Below, in pieces: positions 7,381 through 13,607 of a stretch of DNA of 23,482 bases. The notes below the pieces were generated by a model. It did not search any database. It was not told the DNA's origin and worked only from the letters and a program-made list of their open reading frames with translations. The position numbers and the translations under genes were made by a program. This DNA is from DATLFQ01 sp035540915. Lineage in GTDB: Bacteria; Actinomycetota; Acidimicrobiia; Acidimicrobiales; GCA-2861595. The stretch covers positions 1 to 23,482 of the forward strand of contig DATLFQ010000015.1 in the NCBI GenBank assembly GCA_035540915.1, given 5' to 3'. Positions within the stretch are counted from its first letter, which is position 1; each line of letters opens with the position of its first letter.

Positions 7381-7764
7381 ATGGCCCGGACGGACGTCCA
7401 CCGAGAGATGAAGGAGATGTTCGGCGAGGTGATCGGCTTCGTCGACCTCATCCCCGACCAGTTTCTGGACTCGGAGTGGGATCTCATCAAGCGTGTGCAG
7501 TTCGGGGAGACCCTCATCCCCAACAAGTACAAGGAACTGATCGGCCTGGCCGTGTCGGCCGCCACCCGCTGCCGCTACTGCGCCCTGTTCCACACCGAGG
7601 CGGCCAAGCTGTTCGGGGCCACCGACGCCGAGATCGAAGAGGCGATGCACTACACGAAGCTGGTGAGCGGGTGGAGCACCTACATCAACGGCATGCAGGT
7701 CGACTACGACGAGTTCAAGGCCCAGGTGGACCGGGTCGTCGAGCACGTCAAGGCTGCGGCCTGA
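7381..7764 (+). CDS. AhpD-like / carboxymuconolactone decarboxylase family protein
   Basis: The protein has 127 residues. The family motif is in AATRCRYCALFHTEAAKLFGA: a CxxC pair (Cys64, Cys67) with a His four residues on (His71), the proton-relay arrangement of AhpD-type disulfide reductases. It is followed by an acidic helix (TDAEIEEAMHYTKLVSGWSTYINGM). The size matches single-domain family members. Known relatives reduce peroxides with lipoyl partners or catalyse decarboxylation. The conserved CxxC makes a thiol redox role more likely than lactone decarboxylation, but the substrate is open. It has a good ribosome site and is followed after 1 bp by a small gene. Confidence 0.85.
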   Translation: MARTDVHREMKEMFGEVIGFVDLIPDQFLDSEWDLIKRVQFGETLIPNKYKELIGLAVSAATRCRYCALFHTEAAKLFGATDAEIEEAMHYTKLVSGWSTYINGMQVDYDEFKAQVDRVVEHVKAAA

Positions 7765-7765
7765 C

Positions 7766-8002
7766 ATGACGCTGGACTGGGACCGGCCCGGGATCGTCCA
7801 GGCCACGCTGAAGGTGGAGGAGCTGGCCACCCTGGTGGCCGGCGCCCGGCTGGCTGCCGCGGCCCTGGCCGCCCGGTCCGCGGAGCAGGCCGATCAACTC
7901 GAGCGGGTGCTGACCGGTTTCGACCGGGCGGTCGCCCATCTCGGGCCGGCGCCGGGCGCCCCTCAGCCCCGGATCACCGCAAGGTCGGCGACGCTCGCAT
8001 AG
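7766..8002 (+). CDS. Small hypothetical protein downstream of the AhpD-like gene
   Basis: The protein has 78 residues and I do not recognise a family. The ATG is one base after the stop of the AhpD-like gene, which suggests coupled expression. Residues 15-60 are alanine-rich and look helical (VEELATLVAGARLAAAALAA, then EQADQLERVLTGFDRAV). The last 12 or so residues are read antisense through the tail of the VapC remnant, so the original C-terminus may have been replaced when that fragment arrived. No membrane span or cysteine. Confidence 0.55.
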   Translation: MTLDWDRPGIVQATLKVEELATLVAGARLAAAALAARSAEQADQLERVLTGFDRAVAHLGPAPGAPQPRITARSATLA

Positions 8003-8139
8003 TCGTCGTCCTGGCTGACGACGGGACATCGAGGGCCAGCGGTCGCCGCCGTCCAGGAGTCGATGACTGGCATCCCCAGCCCGGCGTCGGGGAGCATCAC
8101 CCGCAGGCGCGCCCCCGCGGCCGCAACGCTGTCGTCGAC
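7963..8139 (-). pseudogene. vapC: VapC-type PIN-domain toxin, C-terminal remnant
   Basis: About 58 residues in one frame match the C-terminal half of VapC toxins: ARLRVMLPDAGLGMPVIDSW, then TAATAGPRCPVVSQDDDYAS and LAVIRG. The Asp of DSW and the QDDDY aspartates are in place. The N-terminal half with the first catalytic acidic residues is missing. Upstream the frame runs into unrelated sequence and then into the end of the HNH gene. No antitoxin gene is seen. The remnant is therefore presumed inactive. Confidence 0.6.
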
Positions 8140-8219
8140 GGGGGCTGTGATGCTCTCGCCCGCCGGTCTGGGCACGTCACGTTCGGCCGATCCGCTCTCG
8201 TTCGCCCGGCTCGTGGGCC

Positions 8220-9377
8220 TCACGGCGGTCCCCGATTATCGAGCGCCCCACCGCCCAGCAGGCCGGCGGCCCGGTCGTCGTCGGTCTTGGCCCGGTGGTG
8301 CGGCCAGCACCGGGGCGCCAGGTTGTCGAACGAGGTCACCCCACCGTTGGCCACCGGGTCCAGGTGGTCCCACTCCAACCCGTGGCGGCGCCCGCAGCCC
8401 GGCTCGACGCAGACCACCCCCTCCAGCTCCGGCCCCAGCTCCAGGGCGGTGCGCAGCTCGGCGGGGATGTGGCGCCCGAAGTGCGCAACCGTGTCGATGC
8501 GCCTGCCGTCGCGGATAACCGCCTTGACGAAGGCGTCTCGGCCGAGCGCCCGGGCCACCGCGACCGGCACCGGCCCGCCACCGACGACGTGGCACACCTC
8601 GCCGTCGGAGGCGGAGCCCCGGCGCCAGGCGTCCAGGTCACAGACGATGACCAGGTCGGCCGCCGTCGCCTTGCCGGCTCCCGTGCCGTTCAGCAGCGCC
8701 ACCAGCGCATCGGCGCAGGAGGCCGACCGGGGCTCCAGGTGCTTGTCCAGGCCGGCGGCCCGGCGGATGCGATCGCATCCGGCGTCGAGGCGGCGCACGA
8801 TCGGCAGTCCCACCTCGGGTGGCAAGGAGGCCTCCAGGCGGACCATGCCCAGCTCGTCGAGCCAGTGGCGCACCGACCGGGCCTGGTGCTGGCGGCGGTG
8901 CAGGTCCTCGGGATCGGCTGCGGCCAGACGGCGGCGGCGCCCCTCGTCGCGCAGCGAGGCCAGATCCGACTGGCGGGCCAGGGCCACCAGCTCGGACTCG
9001 CTGCCCGGGCACGCCGCCTCGGTGCTCGTGATGATCTCGGCCTGCCGCAACGACAGCTCGCCGGCCGCCAGGGCCTGGGCTGTCGCCGGGCACCGATCGG
9101 CCGCCCCGGCCACGCCCAGCGCGGCCCGGGCGGGGGGCTCGTCCAAGGGCGAGGCCCGGGCCAGCCAGTCGGCCGCGTCCCGATAGCCCCGCTCGGTGTG
9201 CGCCCGGCACGCGGCCGCCCGAGCTGCGGCCCGGGCCTCGGCTGCTGCGCACGCCTTGCGGATGCGCGCCAACTGCTCGACCAGCACCGCACAGTCGGCC
9301 CCGCTCACCAGGGCCGCGTCGAAGGCCGACAGCGCCGCACGGAACTCGGCGGCGGCCTCGAGAAGACCAGCAGCCAT
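8220..9377 (-). CDS. DUF222 / HNH endonuclease domain protein (13E12-repeat type)
   Basis: The protein has 385 residues from the ATG at 9377, which is preceded by GGAGGAGGTG (9382-9391). Residues up to about 310 are the helical DUF222 region. The C-terminal HNH module has CVEPGC, then LEWDHLDPVANGG (His338), FDNLAP (Asn352) and CWPHHRAKT (His360/361). Proteins of this architecture occur in many copies in actinobacteria, including the 13E12 repeat family of Mycobacterium tuberculosis, and are probably mobile or repetitive nucleases. Activity on DNA is inferred from the HNH fold. Expression appears to be under LexA control (see the promoter at 9451-9479). It sits among broken genes (VapC, UvrD, HsdM pieces), which supports an accessory origin. 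Confidence 0.88.
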   Translation of the reverse strand: MAAGLLEAAAEFRAALSAFDAALVSGADCAVLVEQLARIRKACAAAEARAAARAAACRAHTERGYRDAADWLARASPLDEPPARAALGVAGAADRCPATAQALAAGELSLRQAEIITSTEAACPGSESELVALARQSDLASLRDEGRRRRLAAADPEDLHRRQHQARSVRHWLDELGMVRLEASLPPEVGLPIVRRLDAGCDRIRRAAGLDKHLEPRSASCADALVALLNGTGAGKATAADLVIVCDLDAWRRGSASDGEVCHVVGGGPVPVAVARALGRDAFVKAVIRDGRRIDTVAHFGRHIPAELRTALELGPELEGVVCVEPGCGRRHGLEWDHLDPVANGGVTSFDNLAPRCWPHHRAKTDDDRAAGLLGGGALDNRGPP

Positions 9378-9450
9378 GAGACACCTCCTCCGACGATCGA
9401 AGGTGGCAGGACCAGGGGGAGCCGTTGCCGCCGGCCGAGGCGGTGCCCGA

Positions 9451-9479
9451 ACAATAACGAACACGCGTTCGCCTGTCAA
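9451..9479 (-). promoter_or_regulatory. LexA-controlled promoter of the DUF222-HNH gene (SOS box in the -35/-10 spacer)
   Basis: Read on the minus strand: TTGACA (9479-9474) is a perfect -35, followed by a 17-bp spacer and the -10 TATTGT (9456-9451). The spacer contains CGAACGCGTGTTCG (9471-9458), which agrees at every position with the mycobacterial LexA consensus CGAAC-RNRY-GTTYG. LexA bound there would occlude the promoter. The predicted transcript start near 9444 gives a leader of about 67 nt ending in a strong ribosome site. Confidence 0.85.
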
Positions 9480-9561
9480 ACGGAGATTCCGCCCCGCGCG
9501 CCGACGTCGCCCGGGCCGGGATGCCAGCACGGCGGTTCAGCGGCAGAAACGGGGCACGAGG

Positions 9562-9621
9562 TTGGCGGCGTCCACGAACGAGGTGATCCGGAACCACGCG
9601 GCGTTCATCTGGTCGGTGGCG
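9562..9621 (+). pseudogene. hsdM: Possible HsdM (type I DNA methylase) N-terminal remnant
   Basis: In the plus strand the translation NEVIRNHAAFIWSVA (9577-9621) closely resembles the first residues of type I restriction-modification methylases, which usually continue with DLLRGDYKQSEYG. Here the continuation is SSYERRFRQWEDGL, which does not match. A TTG at 9562 is the only nearby start and has no ribosome site. The match is short, so this is a tentative call of gene debris. Confidence 0.4.
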
Positions 9622-9626
9622 AGCAG

Positions 9627-9803
9627 CTACGAGCGGCGCTTCCGCCAGTGGGAGGACGGCCTGGCCGCTCTGGGTGAGCCGCCGCCGGTGTTCCGGGAGA
9701 CGACCTCGGTCTTGCCCGAGCCGGCGGCGGCGATGATCTGCAGGTGGCTGCCGCGGTGGCGCACGGCGGCCAGCGCGTCGCCCTCCAGGCGCGGTGCGGC
9801 CAT
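9627..9803 (-). pseudogene. UvrD/Rep-type helicase N-terminal remnant, cut after Walker A
   Basis: From the ATG at 9803 the frame reads MAAPRLEGDALAAVRHRGSH, then LQIIAAAGSGKTEVVSR, the start of a superfamily 1 helicase (Walker A AAGSGKT) as in UvrD/RecB-like enzymes. After residue 37 similarity stops (NTGGGSPRAARP) and a stop codon follows at residue 59. A functional helicase needs several hundred more residues, so this is a truncated fragment. The break lies near 9693, where it meets the sequence carrying the HsdM-like piece on the other strand. An alternative is an active small ORF, which is unlikely. Confidence 0.6.
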
Positions 9804-9827
9804 GGCGCCATGCTGGCACCCACGCCG

Positions 9828-10952
9828 CTAGCCGGTGACGGGGGCCGGGTCGCCGAGCCGGTACCCGCGGCCGCGAACGGAGGCCAGCGCGGCACCGCAG
9901 GGGCCGAGGCGCCTGCGGAGGCGGCTCACGGTCGCCTCCAGGGCACGGGCGTCGGCGGTGGACGAGCCCCAGCCCCGCTCCAGCAGCGCGGTGCGGGGGA
10001 CCACCGCGCCGGGGCGGGTGGCCAGGGCGTCGAACACCGCCTGCTCCAGCGGTGGCAGGGCGACGGGGCGGCCGTCGACCAGGAGGCTGGCGCCCTGGAT
10101 CACCACCGTGGTCCCGTTGAGGACCAGCGTCCGGCGGCGCTGCTCGAAGTGCTCGGTGAGGGCCCGGACCAGCAGGCCAAGGCGGCCCACCGGGGGCTCC
10201 AGCGGCTCGGCGATGCCGACCTGGCGGGCGCCGCCGGCGCACACGGCGCCGATGCACGCAGCGACCACGCCGGAGTTGAAGGCCTGCCGCAGGTCGTCCG
10301 CCCGGCCGGCGCCGTCCGCGATGGCGAACAAGTTGTGCACGGCAGGGGCGCTGGTGAAGGTGACGGCGTGGGCCCTGCCGCTGCACGCCGCCTCCACCAG
10401 GCGCAGGGCGGGGCCGGGGTCGTCGGGCATGCGCCAGCGGTAGACCGGTACCTCCATCACGTCGGCGCCACGGCCCACGAGCGCTGCCCGCAGCTCCGGG
10501 CTCGGCATGCCGTACTCCTGGACCACCACCCGGCGGCCCGCCAGATCCTCGGCGAGGAGCAGGGCCATCAGCTCGTCCATCCGCTCGTTGGGCGAGCGGG
10601 CCCACACCTCCAGGCCGCTCGACTGCACCGCGGCAGCCGCCTTCGGCCCGCGGGCCAGCACACGGGTGGTGCCCAGCGCGTCGACCAATGCCTCGGCCAC
10701 ACCCCAGGCCTGCGCCGCCTCCAGCCAGGCCCGCACGCCGATGCCGGTGGTGGCGACCAGGTAGGCCGGTGGCGCGGCGAGCACGGCGGCCGTGGCGGCT
10801 CGCAGGTCCTCGTCGTCGCCCAGGTACGCGGTCGCCATCGTGGGCCCGTGCAGCACGGTGGCGCCCCGGCGGCGCAGCAACTCGGCCTGCTCGTCGGCCC
10901 GCCGGTCGGCGGTGACGCCGATGGTCCAACCCGACAGCGGCGGCAACGACAT
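9828..10952 (-). CDS. nnaR: HemD-like / winged-helix regulator of nitrate assimilation (NnaR-type)
   Basis: The protein has 374 residues. Residues about 1-265 form a uroporphyrinogen-III synthase-like fold (WTIGVTADRRADEQAELLRR, then VVVQEYGMPSPELRAAL and VTFTSAPAVHNLF). Residues about 275-368 form an OmpR/PhoB-type winged helix (LEATVSRLRRRLG, VRGRGYRLG). This fusion is that of NnaR, a regulator of nitrate/nitrite assimilation described in Streptomyces and Mycobacterium. The enzymatic role in haem synthesis is probably lost or secondary. Its position near narK-nirBD-nasA supports the call. Start: the ATG at 10952 fits the family N-terminus, but GGGAGG (10975-10970) lies 17 bases upstream and is better placed for an out-of-frame ATG at 10963. 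Gap to the upstream DUF202 gene: 100 bp. Confidence 0.82.
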   Translation of the reverse strand: MSLPPLSGWTIGVTADRRADEQAELLRRRGATVLHGPTMATAYLGDDEDLRAATAAVLAAPPAYLVATTGIGVRAWLEAAQAWGVAEALVDALGTTRVLARGPKAAAAVQSSGLEVWARSPNERMDELMALLLAEDLAGRRVVVQEYGMPSPELRAALVGRGADVMEVPVYRWRMPDDPGPALRLVEAACSGRAHAVTFTSAPAVHNLFAIADGAGRADDLRQAFNSGVVAACIGAVCAGGARQVGIAEPLEPPVGRLGLLVRALTEHFEQRRRTLVLNGTTVVIQGASLLVDGRPVALPPLEQAVFDALATRPGAVVPRTALLERGWGSSTADARALEATVSRLRRRLGPCGAALASVRGRGYRLGDPAPVTG

Positions 10953-11032
10953 CGTCGGTCCATTGTGGACCTCCCGTGTTGCGGGGCCGTTTCCGGCTCG
11001 TCGCCCTTCGCCACCCCGAGCCTGTACGAAAG

Positions 11033-11056
11033 CTGAACGAGCGAACGAACGTTCAG
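11033..11056. promoter_or_regulatory. Inverted repeat with near-LexA-box core upstream of nnaR-like gene
   Basis: CTGAACG and CGTTCAG (7-bp arms, 10-base spacer) form a dyad overlapping the DUF202 stop codon. Inside it CGAACGAACGTTCA (11042-11055) matches the actinobacterial LexA consensus in 13 of 14 positions, and GAACGTTC is a perfect palindrome. It is about 80 bases upstream of the regulator start. It may be an operator for the regulator gene (autoregulation, TetR-like or LexA) or a weak terminator stem. Confidence 0.4.
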
Positions 11057-11394
11057 GCGAGCACCACGAAGGCGGCCACCAGGCCGGCGGCACCCACGGC
11101 CGCGATGCCCCAGGGCAGCAGCGACGCAGCGGAGGGCAAGGGCAGCGGCCCGCCCGCCCGCATGACCGCCTCGGTGGTGAAGAAGCGCCGCCGGGCCGCC
11201 AGGGCGACGACGGCGCCGAGCACGATCAAGGGGACCCCGAGGGCGGCCAGCCACACCGGAGCATCGGTCACCGTGTGGCTGCCGACCACGGCCAGCCCGG
11301 CGAGGAGGAGCGAGAGCGCCGTGCGGCTGTACGCCAACAGGGTCCGCTCGTTGGCCAGGGACCAGCGGATGTCCGGCTCCGTCGGCTCGGTCAT
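11053..11394 (-). CDS. DUF202 family small membrane protein
   Basis: The protein has 113 residues. The N-terminal stretch DIRWSLANERTLLAYSRTAL is the conserved DUF202 (YidH-like) signature. Three hydrophobic segments follow at about residues 24-41, 46-68 and 88-111, with a basic loop AARRRFF between the second and third. It is an inner-membrane protein of unknown function. The ATG overlaps the stop of the preceding minus-strand gene in an ATGA arrangement, so the two are probably translated together. Confidence 0.85.
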   Translation of the reverse strand: MTEPTEPDIRWSLANERTLLAYSRTALSLLLAGLAVVGSHTVTDAPVWLAALGVPLIVLGAVVALAARRRFFTTEAVMRAGGPLPLPSAASLLPWGIAAVGAAGLVAAFVVLA

Positions 11395-11699
11395 CGCCAG
11401 GGGGCCTGCAGCGCCGGGTCGATGCCCCAGGCGGTGGAGAAGGCGCCGACCTCCAGGGCGTCGAGGTCCTGCTGGACCCGGTCGACCAGGAGCGACGCCT
11501 CGCAGGCTCCCGCGGTCGGGATGGTGCTCACCACCAGGCCGCTGACCCGGTCGGTGACCACGACGTCCATCGGCGGCCACTGGTGGCTGGCGTCGTGGAA
11601 CGCGGCCAGCCCGGCCAGGTTGCGCACGGCCGACCACGCCAGCCGGCGACCGCGGATGCGCCGCGCCGACACCTCGAAGCGGTCGCCGGCGGTGCCCAC
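11391..11699 (-). CDS. Hypothetical protein coupled to DUF202 gene
   Basis: With the GTG start at 11699 the protein has 102 residues. An in-frame ATG at 11753 would overlap the start of the divergent Uma2 gene and is less likely. The sequence has alternating strand-like blocks (FEVSARRIRGRRLAWSAVRN, PPMDVVVTDRVSGLVVSTIP) and a C-terminal helix (LVDRVQQDLDAL), which suggests a small alpha/beta soluble domain. I do not recognise a family. The ATGA overlap with the DUF202 gene implies a shared role or at least co-expression. No signal peptide or membrane segment. Confidence 0.55.
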   Translation of the reverse strand: MGTAGDRFEVSARRIRGRRLAWSAVRNLAGLAAFHDASHQWPPMDVVVTDRVSGLVVSTIPTAGACEASLLVDRVQQDLDALEVGAFSTAWGIDPALQAPWR

Positions 11700-11738
11700 C
11701 CCGCCAGTGTGGCAGAGGGCGCCGTCCGAGGCACCTGA

Positions 11739-11744
11739 TAGCTT
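11739..11744 (+). promoter_or_regulatory. Candidate -10 placing transcription start at the Uma2 ATG
   Basis: TAGCTT (11739-11744) fits a -10 hexamer, preceded by TGA (an extended-like TGATAG). The predicted start 7-8 bases downstream falls on the A of the ATG at 11752. There is no ribosome site in front. A leaderless mRNA is inferred. Confidence 0.4.
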
Positions 11745-11751
11745 TTCGTCC

Positions 11752-12306
11752 ATGACGGTCACGACCACGCCAATGACCGTGGAGGAGTTCTCGGCCCGCG
11801 ACTGGCCCCGTGGTACCCAGCTCATCGCTGGCGAGGTCGTCGTGAACCAACCGAAGCTGCCCCACCAGTCGGCGCTCGGCGTGATCTTTGCCGAACTGCA
11901 CCGCTGGGCACGCGCCGAGCCGGGCCGCGGCTATCCGGGGCTCAGCGTCGACGTCCCGGTCGGCGACCACGACCTGTACGCCCCCGACGTCTGGTGGGTG
12001 GGCGAGGCCCGCCGGCCGGCCCTGGCCCAGTTGGATCTCGACGGCGTGCCCGACCTGGTCGTGGAGGTGCGGTCGCCGTCCACGTGGCGGTACGACGTCG
12101 GCGTCAAGAAGGCCCGCTACGAGGCGGCCGGCGTGGCCGAGCTGTGGCTGGTCGACACCGCGGCGCACAGCGTGCTGGTGTACCGGCGTTCCGCGCCCGG
12201 AGCGGCGACGTTCGACGTCGCCCTGGAACTGGCCGGCACCGACGTGCTCGCGTCGCCGCTGCTGCTGGGGTTCGCGCTGGCCGTGGAGGCTGTCCTCGAC
12301 GGATGA
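11752..12306 (+). CDS. Uma2 family (DUF820) PD-(D/E)XK-type endonuclease
   Basis: The protein has 184 residues, typical for Uma2. It starts with the family lead MTVEEF (second Met at 11773), LIAGEVVV and HQSALGVIFAEL. The presumed active-site residues are Asp79 in YAPDVWWV, Glu105 in VVEVRSPST and Lys119 in DVGVKKARYEAAG, followed by AELWLVD. Uma2 proteins are restriction-endonuclease-fold proteins abundant in cyanobacteria and actinobacteria, often linked with mobile DNA. Cellular role is unknown. The start at 11752 is preferred because a -10 is placed for a leaderless transcript. The alternative start at 11773 would shorten it by seven residues. Confidence 0.85.
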   Translation: MTVTTTPMTVEEFSARDWPRGTQLIAGEVVVNQPKLPHQSALGVIFAELHRWARAEPGRGYPGLSVDVPVGDHDLYAPDVWWVGEARRPALAQLDLDGVPDLVVEVRSPSTWRYDVGVKKARYEAAGVAELWLVDTAAHSVLVYRRSAPGAATFDVALELAGTDVLASPLLLGFALAVEAVLDG

Positions 12307-12358
12307 CGCCCGCGTGAACGGTCGCGCACGGCGGCCGGGGCCGCGTCCTCAGCCGGTG

Positions 12359-12397
12359 GTCACAGGATGTTGACATCGGGGCAACCTCGCCGGAACC
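12359..12397. promoter_or_regulatory. Candidate control region of the nitrate operon
   Basis: The 113-bp gap before narK holds GTCA-N8-TGAC (12359-12374), a TTGACA (12370-12375) that could be a -35, and two direct repeats GCAACC (12381-12386) and GGAACC (12392-12397) exactly 11 bp apart, the spacing usual for OmpR-type winged-helix dimers. The sequence 17 bp after TTGACA (GAACCT) is a poor -10, so an activator may be needed. Binding of the NnaR-like protein here is inference. Confidence 0.4.
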
Positions 12398-12419
12398 TGG
12401 CGCCGCTTGGCTGGGAGGC

Positions 12420-13607
12420 ATGGCCCGAGAATTCCGTCGCGCCGGGCACAGCCCGAGCCTGGTCGCCGCCCTGATCCACTTCGACATCTCGTTCATGGTG
12501 TGGGTGCTGCTCGGCGCCCTGGGCGCCTACATCGCCGCCGACCTCGACCTCACTGCGGCCCAGAAGGGCCTCATGGTCGCCGTCCCCGCGCTGGGGGGCG
12601 CCGCCTTCCGGCTGATCGTCGGTCCCCTGGCCGACCGCGCCGGCACCAAGCGCACCGGCCTGGCCACCCTCGGGCTCACGCTCGTCCCCCTGGCCTGGGG
12701 GTGGCTGGCCGGTGGCACCTACGCCCAGGTGCTGGGCATCGGGCTGCTCCTCGGGATCGCCGGGTCCAGTTTCGCGGTGGCGCTGCCCCTGGCCAGCCGG
12801 TGGTATCCCCCCGAGCACCAGGGGCTGGCCCTGGGCATCGCCGGCGCCGGCAACTCGGGCACGATCATCGCCGCGCTGGCGGCGCCCCGGCTGGCCGAGC
12901 ACGTCGGCTGGCACGCGGTATTCGGGCTGGCCACCCTCCCGGTGGCGCTCGCCTGGCTGGCCTTCGCTCTCCTGGCCAAGGAGCCGCCCGGCGCCACCAG
13001 CGCGTCGAGCAACTCGCTGGCCCTGCTGGCCGAGCCGGACGCCCGCTGGCTGTGCGCCTTCTACTCGGTCACCTTCGGGTGCTTCGTGGGCCTGGCCGCC
13101 TATCTGCCCATCTTCTTCGTCGACGGGTTCGGGCTGGCCAAGGTCAGCGCCGGTGGCTACGCGGCACTCTGCGCGGCGGCCGGGTCGTTCCTGCGACCGG
13201 CGGGTGGTGCGCTGTCCGACCGTTTCGGCGGGACCCGCGTGCTGTCCACCGTCCTGCTGGGCGTCGGCGCCCTGGGGCTGGTGCTGGCCAGCGCACCCTC
13301 GTTCGGCCCCACCGTGGCGTCGATGTTCCTGATCCTCGGAGCCCTCGGGGTCGGCAACGGGGCGGTGTTCCAGCTCGTGCCGCAACGGTTCCCGGGCCGG
13401 GTCGGCGCAGTTACGGGGCTGGTCGGTGCCGCCGGTGGCGTCGGTGGCTTCGTGCTGCCCTTCGCCCTCGGGTCGCTGCGCGGTTCGACCGGCAGCTTCG
13501 CAGCGGGATTCGCCGTCCTGACGGCTGCGGCCCTGCTCGGGGCGCTGGCCGTCGTGCGCCGCCAGCGGGCCTGGCGGACCGCCTGGGCCCTGGAGGTGGC
13601 GGTGTGA
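12420..13607 (+). CDS. narK: NarK/NasA-type nitrate/nitrite MFS transporter (NNP family)
   Basis: The protein has 395 residues and about 12 hydrophobic spans. Family marks are HFDISFMVWVLLGALG in span 1, FRLIVGPLADRAGTKRTG (Arg64, in the place of the substrate-binding Arg of NarK), the nitrate signature GIAGAGNSGTII (about 139-150) and FLRPAGGALSDRFGG (Arg259, the second substrate Arg). It carries nitrate in and/or nitrite out across the cytoplasmic membrane. GGGAGG ends only 1 base before the ATG, closer than usual. No better in-frame start is near, and the N-terminus fits the family. The stop overlaps the nirB GTG by 4 bp. Confidence 0.92.
   Translation: MAREFRRAGHSPSLVAALIHFDISFMVWVLLGALGAYIAADLDLTAAQKGLMVAVPALGGAAFRLIVGPLADRAGTKRTGLATLGLTLVPLAWGWLAGGTYAQVLGIGLLLGIAGSSFAVALPLASRWYPPEHQGLALGIAGAGNSGTIIAALAAPRLAEHVGWHAVFGLATLPVALAWLAFALLAKEPPGATSASSNSLALLAEPDARWLCAFYSVTFGCFVGLAAYLPIFFVDGFGLAKVSAGGYAALCAAAGSFLRPAGGALSDRFGGTRVLSTVLLGVGALGLVLASAPSFGPTVASMFLILGALGVGNGAVFQLVPQRFPGRVGAVTGLVGAAGGVGGFVLPFALGSLRGSTGSFAAGFAVLTAAALLGALAVVRRQRAWRTAWALEVAV

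Noticed and set aside
8638..10929. Very long open frame on the minus strand across the HNH, remnant and regulator genes
   Set aside because: It is an off-frame shadow in GC-rich DNA: the translation is arginine/glycine/proline-rich with no domains, and it crosses two genes with clear families.
10961..10975. Alternative start of the regulator at the ATG at 10963, which has the best-placed GGGAGG
   Set aside because: That ATG is out of frame with the HemD-like protein and its translation (MDRRCRCRRC) fits no family. A sequencing slip could explain it, but nothing else supports one.
12359..12374. GlnR-type site (GTnAC-n6-GAAAC) before narK
   Set aside because: GTCAC is present, but the paired half 6 bases on is TTGAC, matching GAAAC in only two positions. 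Kept only as an unspecific dyad.
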